A DNA stretch of 64,000 bases from Flavobacteriaceae bacterium LYZ1037 (GTDB lineage Bacteria; Bacteroidota; Bacteroidia; Flavobacteriales; Flavobacteriaceae), in assembly GCA_003144015.1 (NCBI GenBank), contig QFWS01000001.1:558001-622000 (forward strand). The letters run 5' to 3'. Under the pieces are notes generated by a model. That model saw only the letters and a program-made list of their open reading frames with translations, was not told the origin of the DNA and made no database searches. A program made the position numbers and the translations under genes. Shown here piece after piece: positions 25,922-35,409 of the stretch (positions are counted from its first letter, which is position 1; every line of letters starts with the position of its first letter).

Positions 25922-28900
25922 ATGAAAGAAGGAATCGCAGGGAAAATTGCAAAAATCTTTATACAGTCTAAGCTTACGGTGCTTTTAATGATTGTATTTA
26001 TGGTTGTTGGCGTATACAGTTCGTTTTTAATTCCACGAGAAGAAGAGCCGCAAATTGATGTGCCAATGGCAGATATTTTTGTTGGGTATCCAGGAGCTAG
26101 TCCTACAGAGGTGGAGTCTCGAGTTATCAAGCCTTTAGAGAAACTAATCTCTAATATTAAGGGTGTGGAATATGTTTATTCTACCTCCATGAAGGAGCAA
26201 GGTATGATCATTGTTCAGTTTTATGTAGGTGAAGATATTGAGCGCTCTTATGTAAAACTTTACAACGAGATTAACAAGCACATGGATCAAATGCCCCAAG
26301 GAGTTACTTTTCCATTAGTGAAAACACGTGCTATTGACGATGTTCCTATGTTGGGGTTAACTTTGTGGAGTGAAAACTACGACGATTTTCAACTAAGCCA
26401 AATGGCTGAAGAGTTAGAAAACGAAATTAAAAAAGTGAATGATGTGTCCATGACACATAAAATTGGAGGTAGAGACCGTCAATTGCGTGTGGTATTGGAT
26501 AAAAATAAATTAGCTGCTTCTGGACTAGACTTCTTATCTGTTTCTGAAATGATTAAAGCTAATAACAGCCAATTAAGTTCAGGAAGTTTTGATAGTAACG
26601 ATACAGAATTCCTTGTAAACACTGGAAAGTTTTTGGCAACCGTTACAGATGTTGAAAACCTAGTAGTTGGCGTGCAACAAAATCAGCCAATTTATTTAAA
26701 GCAAGTAGCAAAAATTATTGATGGGCCTGAAGTACCACAAAATTATGTGAGTTTAGGATTTGGTAAAGGCAGTGTAAAATCTTCAGATTATAAATCGGAA
26801 TATCCAGCAGTAACCATTTCTGTTGCAAAAAGAAAAGGTGCAGATGCCATGAAAATTTCTGAAATCATTTTAGATAAGGTAGAATATTTACGTACTACTT
26901 TAATTCCAGATGATGTTCATGTGGAAGTTACTAGAAACTATGGTGAAACGGCTTCAGATAAAGTTTCAGAACTCTTATGGCACCTTATAGGTTCAATCTT
27001 CGCTGTAACACTTGTGGTGATGATAGCTATGGGTTGGCGTGGTGGATTGGTCGTGTTTTTATCTGTTCCAATTACCTTTGCCTTGACCTTGTTAAGCTAC
27101 TATATGATGGATTATACACTAAACCGAATCACACTTTTCGCTTTAGTATTTGTAACAGGAATAGTCGTCGATGACTCGATTATTATTGCCGAAAACATGC
27201 ATAGGCATTTTAAAATGAAACGTTTGCCTTTTAAACAAGCTGCTTTATATGCCATTAATGAAGTTGGGAATCCAACTATTTTAGCTACGTTTACTGTAAT
27301 TGCTTCGGTATTGCCTATGGCTTTCGTGTCTGGTTTAATGGGACCATATATGGCGCCAATGCCAATTGGAGCGTCTATTGCTATGATTCTATCTTTATTT
27401 GTAGCCTTGACAATTACACCTTATTTAGGGTTTATTTTCTTAAGAGAAAAAGATAAAAAAGGACAACCAAAAAAAGAAGATAAGCCATTAGAAGAAACTT
27501 TTATTTATAAAGTATATAACAAATTTGAACGTCCATTACTTGAAAATAGTAAGAAACGATGGTTATTTTTAGTAGGTACTTTCGTCTTGCTTATGGCTAC
27601 TATGGTCTTGTTTTTCACCAAATCGGTTGCTGTAAAAATGTTGCCTTTTGATAATAAGAACGAATTTCAAGTAGTTATAGACATGCCAGAAGGCACTACT
27701 TTAGAGCGCACAGGTGTTGTAGCTCAGGAGATTTCACAGTATTTATCAACAAGACCAGAAGTGGTAAATTATCAAAATTATGTTGGGACTTCAGCTCCAA
27801 TAACCTTTAATGGTTTGGTACGTCATTACGACTTACGTGGAGGTTCTAATATGGCAGATATTCAGGTTAATTTAATTGGGAAAGGAGAACGTTCAGCTCA
27901 AAGTCATGACATTGCTAAATTGTTGCGTCCAGATATTCAAAGGATAGCTTCAAAATACCATGCCAATGTGAAATTGGTTGAAGTACCACCAGGACCTCCA
28001 GTATTGTCAACTATAGTTGCAGAAGTTTATGGGCCTGACTATAACGAGCAAATAAAGATTGCTGATCATATTCAAAACATTTTACACAATACAGAAGATG
28101 TAGTAGATATAGATTGGATGGTTGAAGATGACCAAACAGAATATCAATTCGAAATCAACAAAGAAAAAGCGATGCTTTATGGTGTGGCGCCACAGCAAAT
28201 AGCATATACTATGAATATGGCCTTGTCCAATAGAGCCATAACCACCTTATATGATGAAAATGCTAGCAGTCAAGTTGGTTTGGTATTGGCTTTAGATGAA
28301 AAGGAGAAATCAACTATCTCAGATATTTCACAATTAAAAGTAACATCAAAACAAGGGAACATGGTTCCAATTGCAGATTTGGTTACTATTAGCGAAACTA
28401 CAAGTGCTAAAAGTATTTATAGAAAAAATCAAAAACGAGTTGTTTACGTCTTAGCAGATATGGCTGGAGACCTAGAAAGTCCTGCTTATGCTATTTTAGG
28501 AATGGAAGATAAATTAAAAGAAATTCCATTGCCAGAAGGTTATGAAATGAACGAAATGTATTTAGGTCAACCTGATTTTGAAGATGTTTATACCGTTAAG
28601 TGGGATGGAGAATGGCAAATTACACTGGAAGTGTTTAGAGATTTAGGAATTGCCTTTTTAGGCGCGATTATACTAATCTACATCTTAATAGTAGGTTGGT
28701 TCCAAAACTTTAAAGCACCATTTGTTATGATGGTTGCCATACCATTATCCTTAATAGGAATTATTTTGGGGCACTGGATTATGGGAGCCTTCTTTACAGC
28801 AACATCTTTTATTGGAATGATTGCTTTAGCTGGAATTATGGTGAGAAATTCCGTCTTATTGATTGACTTTATAAACCTGCGAACAGCCGAGGGTGTGCCA

Positions 28901-29116
28901 CTTAAGGAAGCAGCCATCGAAGCTGGAGCCGTTAGAACAACACCAATTTTATTAACAGCAGGAACAGTTGTTATTGGAGCCTTTGTTATTTTGTTTGATC
29001 CAATTTTCCAAGGATTAGCCATCTCTTTAATGGGGGGGACAATTGTTTCAACCGTATTAACCTTGTTGGTTGTGCCACTTGTGTATTATATGATTGAAAA
29101 AAAGAATTATAAATAA
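25922..29116 (+). CDS. RND efflux transporter permease (HAE1-like)
   Basis: The 1064-residue protein has the AcrB-type layout: TM1, large periplasmic loop, TM2-6, TM7, second loop, TM8-12. The charged TM4 segment GIVVDDSIIIAENMHRHF contains the paired Asp residues of the proton relay, and the conserved VPITFALTL and GIIMVRNSVLLIDF-like (AGIMVRNSVLLIDF) stretches are present. It pairs with the TolC and adaptor proteins encoded upstream. Location in a sulfur-stress locus and the shared operator suggest a substrate linked to thiols, metals or sulfur species, but this is inference. The product is full length. Confidence 0.94.
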   Translation: MKEGIAGKIAKIFIQSKLTVLLMIVFMVVGVYSSFLIPREEEPQIDVPMADIFVGYPGASPTEVESRVIKPLEKLISNIKGVEYVYSTSMKEQGMIIVQFYVGEDIERSYVKLYNEINKHMDQMPQGVTFPLVKTRAIDDVPMLGLTLWSENYDDFQLSQMAEELENEIKKVNDVSMTHKIGGRDRQLRVVLDKNKLAASGLDFLSVSEMIKANNSQLSSGSFDSNDTEFLVNTGKFLATVTDVENLVVGVQQNQPIYLKQVAKIIDGPEVPQNYVSLGFGKGSVKSSDYKSEYPAVTISVAKRKGADAMKISEIILDKVEYLRTTLIPDDVHVEVTRNYGETASDKVSELLWHLIGSIFAVTLVVMIAMGWRGGLVVFLSVPITFALTLLSYYMMDYTLNRITLFALVFVTGIVVDDSIIIAENMHRHFKMKRLPFKQAALYAINEVGNPTILATFTVIASVLPMAFVSGLMGPYMAPMPIGASIAMILSLFVALTITPYLGFIFLREKDKKGQPKKEDKPLEETFIYKVYNKFERPLLENSKKRWLFLVGTFVLLMATMVLFFTKSVAVKMLPFDNKNEFQVVIDMPEGTTLERTGVVAQEISQYLSTRPEVVNYQNYVGTSAPITFNGLVRHYDLRGGSNMADIQVNLIGKGERSAQSHDIAKLLRPDIQRIASKYHANVKLVEVPPGPPVLSTIVAEVYGPDYNEQIKIADHIQNILHNTEDVVDIDWMVEDDQTEYQFEINKEKAMLYGVAPQQIAYTMNMALSNRAITTLYDENASSQVGLVLALDEKEKSTISDISQLKVTSKQGNMVPIADLVTISETTSAKSIYRKNQKRVVYVLADMAGDLESPAYAILGMEDKLKEIPLPEGYEMNEMYLGQPDFEDVYTVKWDGEWQITLEVFRDLGIAFLGAIILIYILIVGWFQNFKAPFVMMVAIPLSLIGIILGHWIMGAFFTATSFIGMIALAGIMVRNSVLLIDFINLRTAEGVPLKEAAIEAGAVRTTPILLTAGTVVIGAFVILFDPIFQGLAISLMGGTIVSTVLTLLVVPLVYYMIEKKNYK

Positions 29117-29126
29117 AACTAAGAAT

Positions 29127-29432
29127 ATGAAATTAGTGATTGTTACCTCGGTAGAAGAGTTTCAAAAGGATGTTTTGAAACTTTTCAAAAATGCAGATAT
29201 TTACAATTTAAGTAGTTCAGATATTGATGGATATAAAAACGGATCTTCCATATTAATGACTTCTAGCTGGTTTCCAGGTGAGCAGTTTAGTAATGAATCC
29301 CGTTTGTTTTTCTCTTTTACGGAAGATGAAAAGATAGATGCCTTATTCAGTTTAATAAAAGAGTTTAATTCAAGTATTGAAACCAATAATGCCGTAAGAG
29401 CAGTTGTGGTTCCAATAGAAAGACAGATATAA
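29127..29432 (+). CDS. Small protein, possibly PII-like ferredoxin fold
   Basis: The ATG at 29127 gives 101 residues; the frame extends 11 codons upstream into the permease gene, which is less likely. The sequence starts MKLVIVTSVEEFQKDVLKLF and ends NNAVRAVVVPIERQI. The strand-helix-strand layout resembles PII-like regulators, but no T-loop motif is seen. It lies 10 bases after the RND permease and 18 before a DUF2892 gene, so it belongs to the efflux operon. Function unknown; a regulatory partner of the pump is one possibility. Confidence 0.7.
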   Translation: MKLVIVTSVEEFQKDVLKLFKNADIYNLSSSDIDGYKNGSSILMTSSWFPGEQFSNESRLFFSFTEDEKIDALFSLIKEFNSSIETNNAVRAVVVPIERQI

Positions 29433-29450
29433 ATTTAAAAATCAGAAAAA

Positions 29451-29660
29451 ATGTTAAATACATATTTTAGAGTTATTGTAGGTAGTATGGTACTATTGAG
29501 TGTCGTGTTTACGTATTATGTAGATCAAAATTGGATGTGGTTTACAGTGTTTATAGGAGTAAATTTAATTCAATCGGCCTTTACAAAATGGTGTTTGTTA
29601 GAAACCATTCTTGTTAAGTTGGGTGTTAAAAAAGAAGGAGTAGGTTGTTCGGTAAAATAA
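29451..29660 (+). CDS. DUF2892 (YgaP-type) membrane protein
   Basis: The 69-residue protein has two membrane helices in the DUF2892 pattern (YFRVIVGSMVLLSVVF and WFTVFIGVNLIQSAFTKWC), followed by a CLLETILVKLGV segment and a Cys near the C-terminus (VGCSVK). This domain is fused to rhodanese in E. coli YgaP and is common beside sulfane-sulfur genes in Bacteroidota. It follows the small gene at 29127 and is probably the last gene of the efflux operon. Confidence 0.88.
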   Translation: MLNTYFRVIVGSMVLLSVVFTYYVDQNWMWFTVFIGVNLIQSAFTKWCLLETILVKLGVKKEGVGCSVK

Positions 29661-29743
29661 TTGGTAATTTCTTAAACTGAAAGTGTAACATTTTCATAAA
29701 TTGTTCGTCTTATTAGTACATCAATCAATTAAATATCACCATC

Positions 29744-30082
29744 ATGAGAACAGACAAACAATTATTAGTAATTACACATTTAAGTCAGTTGTTAACCTTT
29801 ATCACAGGCTTTGGAGGACTTATAGTTCCATTAATTTTATGGGTAACACAAAAAGACAGAGTTCTAGAAATGGATGACCAAGGAAAGCGTATTATTAATT
29901 TTCAGTTAAGCTTAATTATATATGCTATTATATGTGTTCCAGCTATTTTACTATTAGGATTAGGCATTATAGGTTTGATAGTTATTGGGTTTATTTCATT
30001 AATATTTCCAATTATCAATGCAATAAGAGCTAACAATGGCGAATCTCCAACATACCCTTTATCTTTCAATTTTATTAGTTAG
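29744..30082 (+). CDS. DUF4870 family membrane protein
   Basis: The 112-residue protein has three to four hydrophobic segments and the DUF4870 pattern LLVITHLSQLLTFITGFGG ... LILWVTQKDR, FQLSLIIYAIICVP and INAIRANNGE. Members are small Bacteroidota membrane proteins of unknown function. The 83-base gap before it shows no clear promoter box, but a terminator follows, so it may be a separate unit or the tail of the efflux operon. Confidence 0.88.
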   Translation: MRTDKQLLVITHLSQLLTFITGFGGLIVPLILWVTQKDRVLEMDDQGKRIINFQLSLIIYAIICVPAILLLGLGIIGLIVIGFISLIFPIINAIRANNGESPTYPLSFNFIS

Positions 30083-30104
30083 GAATTTTAGTTATAAAGG
30101 ATTG

Positions 30105-30132
30105 AAAATGCTCACAATATTGTGGGCATTTT
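30105..30132 (+). terminator. Terminator after DUF4870 gene
   Basis: AAAATGCTCACAAT and ATTGTGGGCATTTT pair over 14 positions with one T-G wobble and run into further T residues. The core is GC-containing and the hairpin has almost no loop. Confidence 0.75.
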
Positions 30133-30200
30133 TTGTTTTTTAAGCAATGCAATTCAATAGAATCAAACGCATTTTAAGTTATTAGAATGTTAGAAGTTAT

Positions 30201-30208
30201 TATTTTTG
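30201..30208 (+). promoter_or_regulatory. Candidate -7 box (TATTTTTG) for the channel-efflux operon
   Basis: TATTTTTG matches TAnnTTTG in the 245-base gap before the potassium channel gene. The leader would be about 115 bases. Evidence is limited to this match. Confidence 0.3.
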
Positions 30209-30327
30209 TTTTCTTTGCATAAGAAAGTTTATTTTTATTATTGCTCTCTTTACAAAACTAGCATCTAAATTAAGGACTTTTATTGATAACGAAAAACGAT
30301 TAATTTTCAAGAACTAAGATATTTTTT

Positions 30328-30768
30328 ATGGTTTTTTCTCTAATAATAGGAAGTTTTATTATAATGATAAATGTGGTAGTTCAAGCATTTGGTAATGTTA
30401 GATGGTTTAAAAAAATAGCACCTTCATTTAAAAATGAATTAAAATTTCAATCTTCTAAAGTTGTATTGCAATTATTGATTTATTCATTTGTATTTTTTTC
30501 CATTCTGCATTTTTTCCAAACTTGGCTTTGGGCAGCTGTTTATATGCTTATTCCAGAGACCAACATGCTGTTTTCTAGTTTTTCTGAAGCCTGGTATTTT
30601 TCTATGGTTACTTTTACTTCTTTAGGTTATGGCGATTTAACTTTATCTGGCAATTGGAGATTACTATCTGGTATTGAAGCTATTAATGGTATTATGTTAA
30701 TTGGATGGTCAACGGCAATCATGTTTTCATTAATTCAGCAAATTTTTAAAAGAATAAATTCTAACTAA
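30328..30768 (+). CDS. Two-TM potassium channel
   Basis: The 146-residue protein has a hydrophobic N-terminus, an outer helix, a pore helix with selectivity filter TFTSLGYGDLTL, and a last membrane helix (IEAINGIMLIGWSTAIMFSL). This is the Ion_trans_2 arrangement of simple potassium channels; GYG is intact. There is no attached RCK regulatory domain. Its TAA shares one base with the ATG of the HlyD-type gene that follows, so it is the first gene of the adaptor/DUF2955/NodT operon. Confidence 0.9.
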   Translation: MVFSLIIGSFIIMINVVVQAFGNVRWFKKIAPSFKNELKFQSSKVVLQLLIYSFVFFSILHFFQTWLWAAVYMLIPETNMLFSSFSEAWYFSMVTFTSLGYGDLTLSGNWRLLSGIEAINGIMLIGWSTAIMFSLIQQIFKRINSN

Positions 30769-31841
30769 TGGAAGCAAAAAAAAGTTCAGCAAAAAAAATA
30801 AGTGTCATTGTAGTTATTCTTGCATTTATTTTGATGTTTTTTAATGTTTTGTCTAGCAGGTTTACGCCTTCAACAAATCAAGCGCGTGTACAAGGTTTAA
30901 ATTTGTCATTAGCACCAATGGTTAGTGGTTATGTAACTCGAGTGGATGTAAGTCTGCATTCTGAAGTCAAAGAAGGAGACACCTTATTTATAATTGATAG
31001 AAAACCCTTTGAGATTGCTGTAACTCAAGCAGAAATTAATTTAGAGAATGTAACACAAAATTTAACGGCAGGACTTTCAGGATTAAAAGCAGCTACAGCA
31101 CAATTAAATAGTGCTCGTGTTCAATTAGACCGTAGCACAAAGAATTGGGACCGTACCCAACGTGTTATGGCTCAGAATGAAGGAGCTTTGTCTGAAGCTG
31201 ATAGAGATCGTTCAGAATCTTCTTATTTATCAGCAATCGAACGCGTAAAGACAGCTGAAGCTAATTTAGAAGGCCAAAAAGCTGCTCTCGGTCCAACAGA
31301 TGCTAATAATCCGTTGGTTTAAGGAGCCATAAATCAGTTAGAAAAAGCCAATTGGGATTTAGAGCATACGGTTATTACTGCACCTTCCGATGGTGTTATA
31401 GAAAGTTTTAATGTAGAAACTGGTTATTTTGCCTCTGCAGGTCATGCTTTAGCGACTTTAATTTCAAACAAAACTATTTGGATTCAAGCTAATTTTACTG
31501 AAAATAACTTAACACATTTAAAAGTTAATGATGAAGCAGCCATTACGTTTGATATTGACGCAGGTGAAGTGTATAAGGCCAAGGTAACAAGTATTGCTTA
31601 TGGTGTAAAAACACAGAGCACCAATGCTGCCAATTTACCAACCGTTAGAAGTCAGCAAGGTTGGTTAAGAGAACAGCAGCGTTTTCCAGTTATTATTGCT
31701 ATTGAAAATCAAGATATTTATAAAAAATTACGACAAGGGAGTCAGGCCAATGTGGTTGTTTATACGGGTAATAGTTTTATTTTGAACACCCTAGCAAAGT
31801 TTAAAATTTGGTTTACTTCAAAAGCTTCTTATGTTAGATAA
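30768..31841 (+). pseudogene. HlyD/EmrA-type efflux adaptor interrupted by an in-frame stop
   Basis: The frame reads KKISVIVVILAFILMFFNVL (membrane anchor) and the first lipoyl half, VSGYVTRVDVSLHSEVKEGD, up to a TAA at 31320-31322 after NNPLV. The same frame then goes on with GAINQLEKANWDLEHTVITA, PSDGVIESFNVETGYF and the barrel region to a TAA at 31839-31841. Joined, it would be 357 residues, the normal length of the family. A single C-to-T change (CAA to TAA) would explain the stop. The rest of the operon is intact, so this may be a recent mutation, suppressed stop or sequencing error. Confidence 0.88.
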
Positions 31842-32862
31842 AGTAAATTTAAATATCAAACCTTCTATGCAAACTAGAGCCATAATTAGATGTTTATTGG
31901 GTGTCGTTTCTGCACTATTGATTGCAACAGTAAACAACATTCTTTTGCCTCAAATTTCAGCTATTTTCGCACTTATGTTATTGGATAAAGGGAAGAATGC
32001 CATAGGAATTAAAAAATCGATTGCTGCTATTTTAGGGTTATTTATTCTTGGTTTATTTGGCTTGCTTTTGGGAGGATTTGTTCAAGATTATGCCATTGAA
32101 ACCTTATTGATTTTAGGACTTGCAATTTTCTGGTCGTTTAGATTGGTAAAGATTCCTGAACCAATTAGATTATTATTTTTAATATTAACCCTTTTATTAC
32201 CTTTTTTAAGTTTAACTGCTGAACCATTAGGGGATCTCATATTAATGGATATGATAATAAATCTCGCTATTGCATTAGGGGTTACCCAATTGGCTTTTAT
32301 GTTTTTCCCAGAAACTTCAGTTAGTGAGAAAACTCCAAAAGAAAAAGAAGACGTAGTAACATATCATTTAGATAAAATAGCCATAAACGGATTAATGGTA
32401 CTTTTACCTGCTGTTTTATACTTTTATTTTTTTAGACCAAATGCACTTGTATTAACCTTTGTGTTTATTCTTATTTTAGGATTAGATCCAATGATTTATA
32501 AATCGAAGAAAGGTCTTGCCCTTATTCTAGCAAACGTATTTGGAGGTGTTTGTGGCATTATAGCCTATAATTTATTAACAATTACACCTACCTTCTTTTT
32601 CTATATATTTTTAAACCTTGCTATAGGTTTATATTTTACCTATCATATTTTTTCTGGAAAGAAAACCGTGCCTATTTACACAATTGCTTTCCGAACTTTT
32701 TTCCTAGTTATGGGATTAATTTCAAGTTCTAGTACGTCAGCTGGAGAAACCATTGTTGAACGTTTGTTTTACATTGGGATGGCAGTAGTTTACGTTGTTT
32801 TAGCCTATAAAATTATCACATATTTTAATGATCCAAGAGTCTATGAAAATGAAATGGTATAG
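31831..32862 (+). CDS. DUF2955/FUSC-like inner membrane efflux protein
   Basis: The 343-residue protein is almost all membrane helices in two sets of about five (SALLIATVNNILLPQISAIF, GLFILGLFGLLLGGFV; later ALVLTFVFILILGLDPMIY and GVCGIIAYNLLTI). This is the DUF2955 type related to FUSC/AaeB aromatic-acid exporters. It overlaps the HlyD-type adaptor by 11 bases and the NodT-like gene by 20, so AaeAB-like pairing is likely. Substrates of relatives are aromatic carboxylic acids; none can be assigned here. Confidence 0.85.
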   Translation: MLDKVNLNIKPSMQTRAIIRCLLGVVSALLIATVNNILLPQISAIFALMLLDKGKNAIGIKKSIAAILGLFILGLFGLLLGGFVQDYAIETLLILGLAIFWSFRLVKIPEPIRLLFLILTLLLPFLSLTAEPLGDLILMDMIINLAIALGVTQLAFMFFPETSVSEKTPKEKEDVVTYHLDKIAINGLMVLLPAVLYFYFFRPNALVLTFVFILILGLDPMIYKSKKGLALILANVFGGVCGIIAYNLLTITPTFFFYIFLNLAIGLYFTYHIFSGKKTVPIYTIAFRTFFLVMGLISSSSTSAGETIVERLFYIGMAVVYVVLAYKIITYFNDPRVYENEMV

Positions 32863-34225
32863 CCTATATGTTGCCTTTGCTTTGTTACTCTGTGTGTCAT
32901 TCATTGGATGTGGTGTTCAAAAGGATTTTACAGCTCCTGAAATTGAAGATCCAATATCCTTTTCAACAAAAACAACAGATACACTAAGTATAGCGAATAC
33001 GGATTGGTGGACATTTTTTAACGATCCCGTTCTTACAGATTTAATAACTGAAGGATTGGAAAATAATTTGCCCTTACAAAACATCATTATTGCAATTAAG
33101 CAGTCTCAGCTACAGTTAGCAATTTCTAAAGCTCAATTATATCCTGAAGTGAATTATGGTCTCTCTGCTGAAACTACCAAAACATCCTTGTTTCCAAAGT
33201 TTCAAAACTCAATTACAGCAGTTGGGCAAGTTTCTTATACTTTAGATGTTTGGGGACGCATTGCCAATCAAAACGAAGCAGCTTTACAAACTTACTTATC
33301 GACTGAAATGGCAGTTTTTGAAGTAAAGGCAACTTTGGTATCTCAAATAGCAGAATTATATTTTACATTGAGAGATATAGATAATAAAATTTATGTTTCT
33401 GAGCAAATGGAAGCTTCCATGGAAAAATACAAGGCTATTATTGATGCACGCTATGATGGTGGGTTTATTTCAAAAGTAGATGTCAATCAAATTAGCATTA
33501 GTTTAAAAGATGTTCAAGTAACAATGCAAACATTGTACAGGTCTAGAAGGCAAATAGAGAATGCTATTAGTACAGTTTTAGGAAGTTTGCCAAGAGATAT
33601 TCCAAGAGGAAAAAAATTAGAAGAGCAAGTTTTTCCTTCCGAATTGCCAGTTGGTGTACCAGCTGGATTATTAAGACGTCGTCCATCCATTTTAAGTTCA
33701 GAAATACAGCTTAAAGCACAATTAGCAAAGCTTGGAGCTGCAGAAACATTTAAATACCCTAACTTTCAAATTGATTTTACTTTAGGGGCACAATTATTAG
33801 ATCCTTCAGCCATTTTTGGGAACCTATTAGGAAACATGTTTGGACCTATTTTTAACGGCAATAGCATAAATAACACCATTGCTATAGAAGAAGAGCAATA
33901 CAATAGAATGATACTGGATTATAAACAAGCTTATCTATTGGCTTTTCAAGAAATTGAGGATGCATTAATAGCTATTGAAACCTATAAAAAAGAGGTTAAA
34001 ATACGTGCACACCAATTAAAATTAGCAGAAGAAGCATATAATTTGGCTTGGGTTCGATACAATGAAGGTGCAACCTCTTTTTTAGAATTTTTAAACGTAC
34101 AAACTACTTTTTTTAATGTTCAATTAACAGCTTCCGAAAGTTATAAGTCACAATTGCAATCTGTTGTAAAATTATACTTAGCTTTAGGAGGTGGATGGAA
34201 CCAACAAAACCAACAAACCAATTAA
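32843..34225 (+). CDS. NodT-type outer membrane efflux lipoprotein (TolC family)
   Basis: The ATG at 32843 is preferred because MKMKWYSLYVAFALLLCVSF followed by IGC gives a normal lipoprotein signal; an ATG at 32828 would add five residues. The mature protein has NodT features: a DTLSIANTDWWTFFNDPVL start, two TolC-type helical repeats, and the GLLRRRPSILSSEIQLKA element typical of NodT/OprM outer membrane factors. It completes the tripartite set of adaptor and DUF2955 protein. It overlaps the preceding gene and lies 11 bases before the AI-2E family gene. Confidence 0.92.
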   Translation: MKMKWYSLYVAFALLLCVSFIGCGVQKDFTAPEIEDPISFSTKTTDTLSIANTDWWTFFNDPVLTDLITEGLENNLPLQNIIIAIKQSQLQLAISKAQLYPEVNYGLSAETTKTSLFPKFQNSITAVGQVSYTLDVWGRIANQNEAALQTYLSTEMAVFEVKATLVSQIAELYFTLRDIDNKIYVSEQMEASMEKYKAIIDARYDGGFISKVDVNQISISLKDVQVTMQTLYRSRRQIENAISTVLGSLPRDIPRGKKLEEQVFPSELPVGVPAGLLRRRPSILSSEIQLKAQLAKLGAAETFKYPNFQIDFTLGAQLLDPSAIFGNLLGNMFGPIFNGNSINNTIAIEEEQYNRMILDYKQAYLLAFQEIEDALIAIETYKKEVKIRAHQLKLAEEAYNLAWVRYNEGATSFLEFLNVQTTFFNVQLTASESYKSQLQSVVKLYLALGGGWNQQNQQTN

Positions 34226-34236
34226 ACTACATCATT

Positions 34237-35298
34237 ATGAAATCATTTACAATCACAGAATTTATCAGGTTAATCGTTCTTTCTTTATTAATCCTTTGGG
34301 GATTCTTTCTAATTAAACCGTTTATCGGAGTTTTTACTTGGGGAGTAATTTTAGCTGTAGCATTATTTCCATTATTTCAAAAACTTCTTAGTGTTTTTGG
34401 AGAAAAGCATAAAAAGAAAGCCACGTTTATCTTTACAATTGTTGTTGTCGCATTATTAATTGTACCAACTTATTCTATGGTAAGTTCATTGTTTAGCAAT
34501 TTGAATGATACTCTTACGGCAATTCAAAATAATGAACTGAAAATCACACCTCCATCTGAAAAAGTAAAAGACTGGCCAGTTTTTGGTGAACGAGTATATG
34601 ATAATTGGCAGGAACTTTCAGTTAATTCTAAGAACTATGCAATCAAGCATAAAGACTTTTTATTAGAAAAAGGAAGTAGTACTATAAAAAGATTTACAGG
34701 ACTTATAGGTACTATCTTATCTTTTTTAATATCATTTATTATTGCAGTGGTATTTATGTCTAATGCCAAAGGAGCTTTTCAATCGGCTAGCGATTTTGCA
34801 AACAAGTTGGTAGGAGATATAAAAGGAACAGAGATGTTATTAATAGCAAGAGATACTGTAAGGAATGTGGTTAAGGGTATTTTGTTTGTTGCGATAATTC
34901 AAGCTTTCTTGTGCTTTATAGGCTTTAAACTTATTGGAATTCCTGGACCTGCTATTTTTGCATTTATAGTCATGATAGCTGCTATAGTTCAGATTCCTGT
35001 AACTCTTGTAGTAATACCAACAATTTTTATAGCCTATTCCATTTCCGATAGTTCTGCTGTTGCCACGATATTTACGGTATACATTATTATTATTTCATTA
35101 TTGGATAATGTTTTAAAACCAATTCTATTATCAAAAGGATTAGAAACACCTATGCTTTTAATTATACTTGGAGCTTTAGGAGGCATGTTATTACATGGTA
35201 TTATTGGTATTTTTATTGGAACGGTATTATTATCTGTTTTACATAAATTATATATGGCATGGATAGATAGTAAAGAAGAGATTGTATTGGCCGAATAA
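34237..35298 (+). CDS. AI-2E family transporter
   Basis: The ATG at 34237 gives 353 residues; a longer frame upstream overlaps the NodT gene and lacks support. The protein has about seven to eight membrane helices with the family pattern GVILAVALFPLF, a middle soluble region, AIFAFIVMIAAIVQIPVTLV and DNVLKPILLSKGLETPMLLI near the end. The family was named after TqsA and includes Na+/H+ antiporters; transport of AI-2 itself is not implied. It ends the channel-efflux operon at a strong terminator. Confidence 0.92.
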   Translation: MKSFTITEFIRLIVLSLLILWGFFLIKPFIGVFTWGVILAVALFPLFQKLLSVFGEKHKKKATFIFTIVVVALLIVPTYSMVSSLFSNLNDTLTAIQNNELKITPPSEKVKDWPVFGERVYDNWQELSVNSKNYAIKHKDFLLEKGSSTIKRFTGLIGTILSFLISFIIAVVFMSNAKGAFQSASDFANKLVGDIKGTEMLLIARDTVRNVVKGILFVAIIQAFLCFIGFKLIGIPGPAIFAFIVMIAAIVQIPVTLVVIPTIFIAYSISDSSAVATIFTVYIIIISLLDNVLKPILLSKGLETPMLLIILGALGGMLLHGIIGIFIGTVLLSVLHKLYMAWIDSKEEIVLAE

Positions 35299-35320
35299 GG
35301 CTACCAATAAAATAAATAAA

Positions 35321-35350
35321 AAAAACCACAACTGAAAAGTTGTGGTTTTT
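35321..35350. terminator. Bidirectional terminator between AI-2E gene and dnaN
   Basis: AAAAACCACAACT (35321-35333) and its exact complement (35338-35350) enclose a GAAA loop. It serves the convergent AI-2E family gene and dnaN. Confidence 0.9.
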
Positions 35351-35409
35351 ATGTTTTTATTCTCTCATCTCAATAGAAGTAATGAGAATGAAATGAAAGT
35401 GTTTTAATA

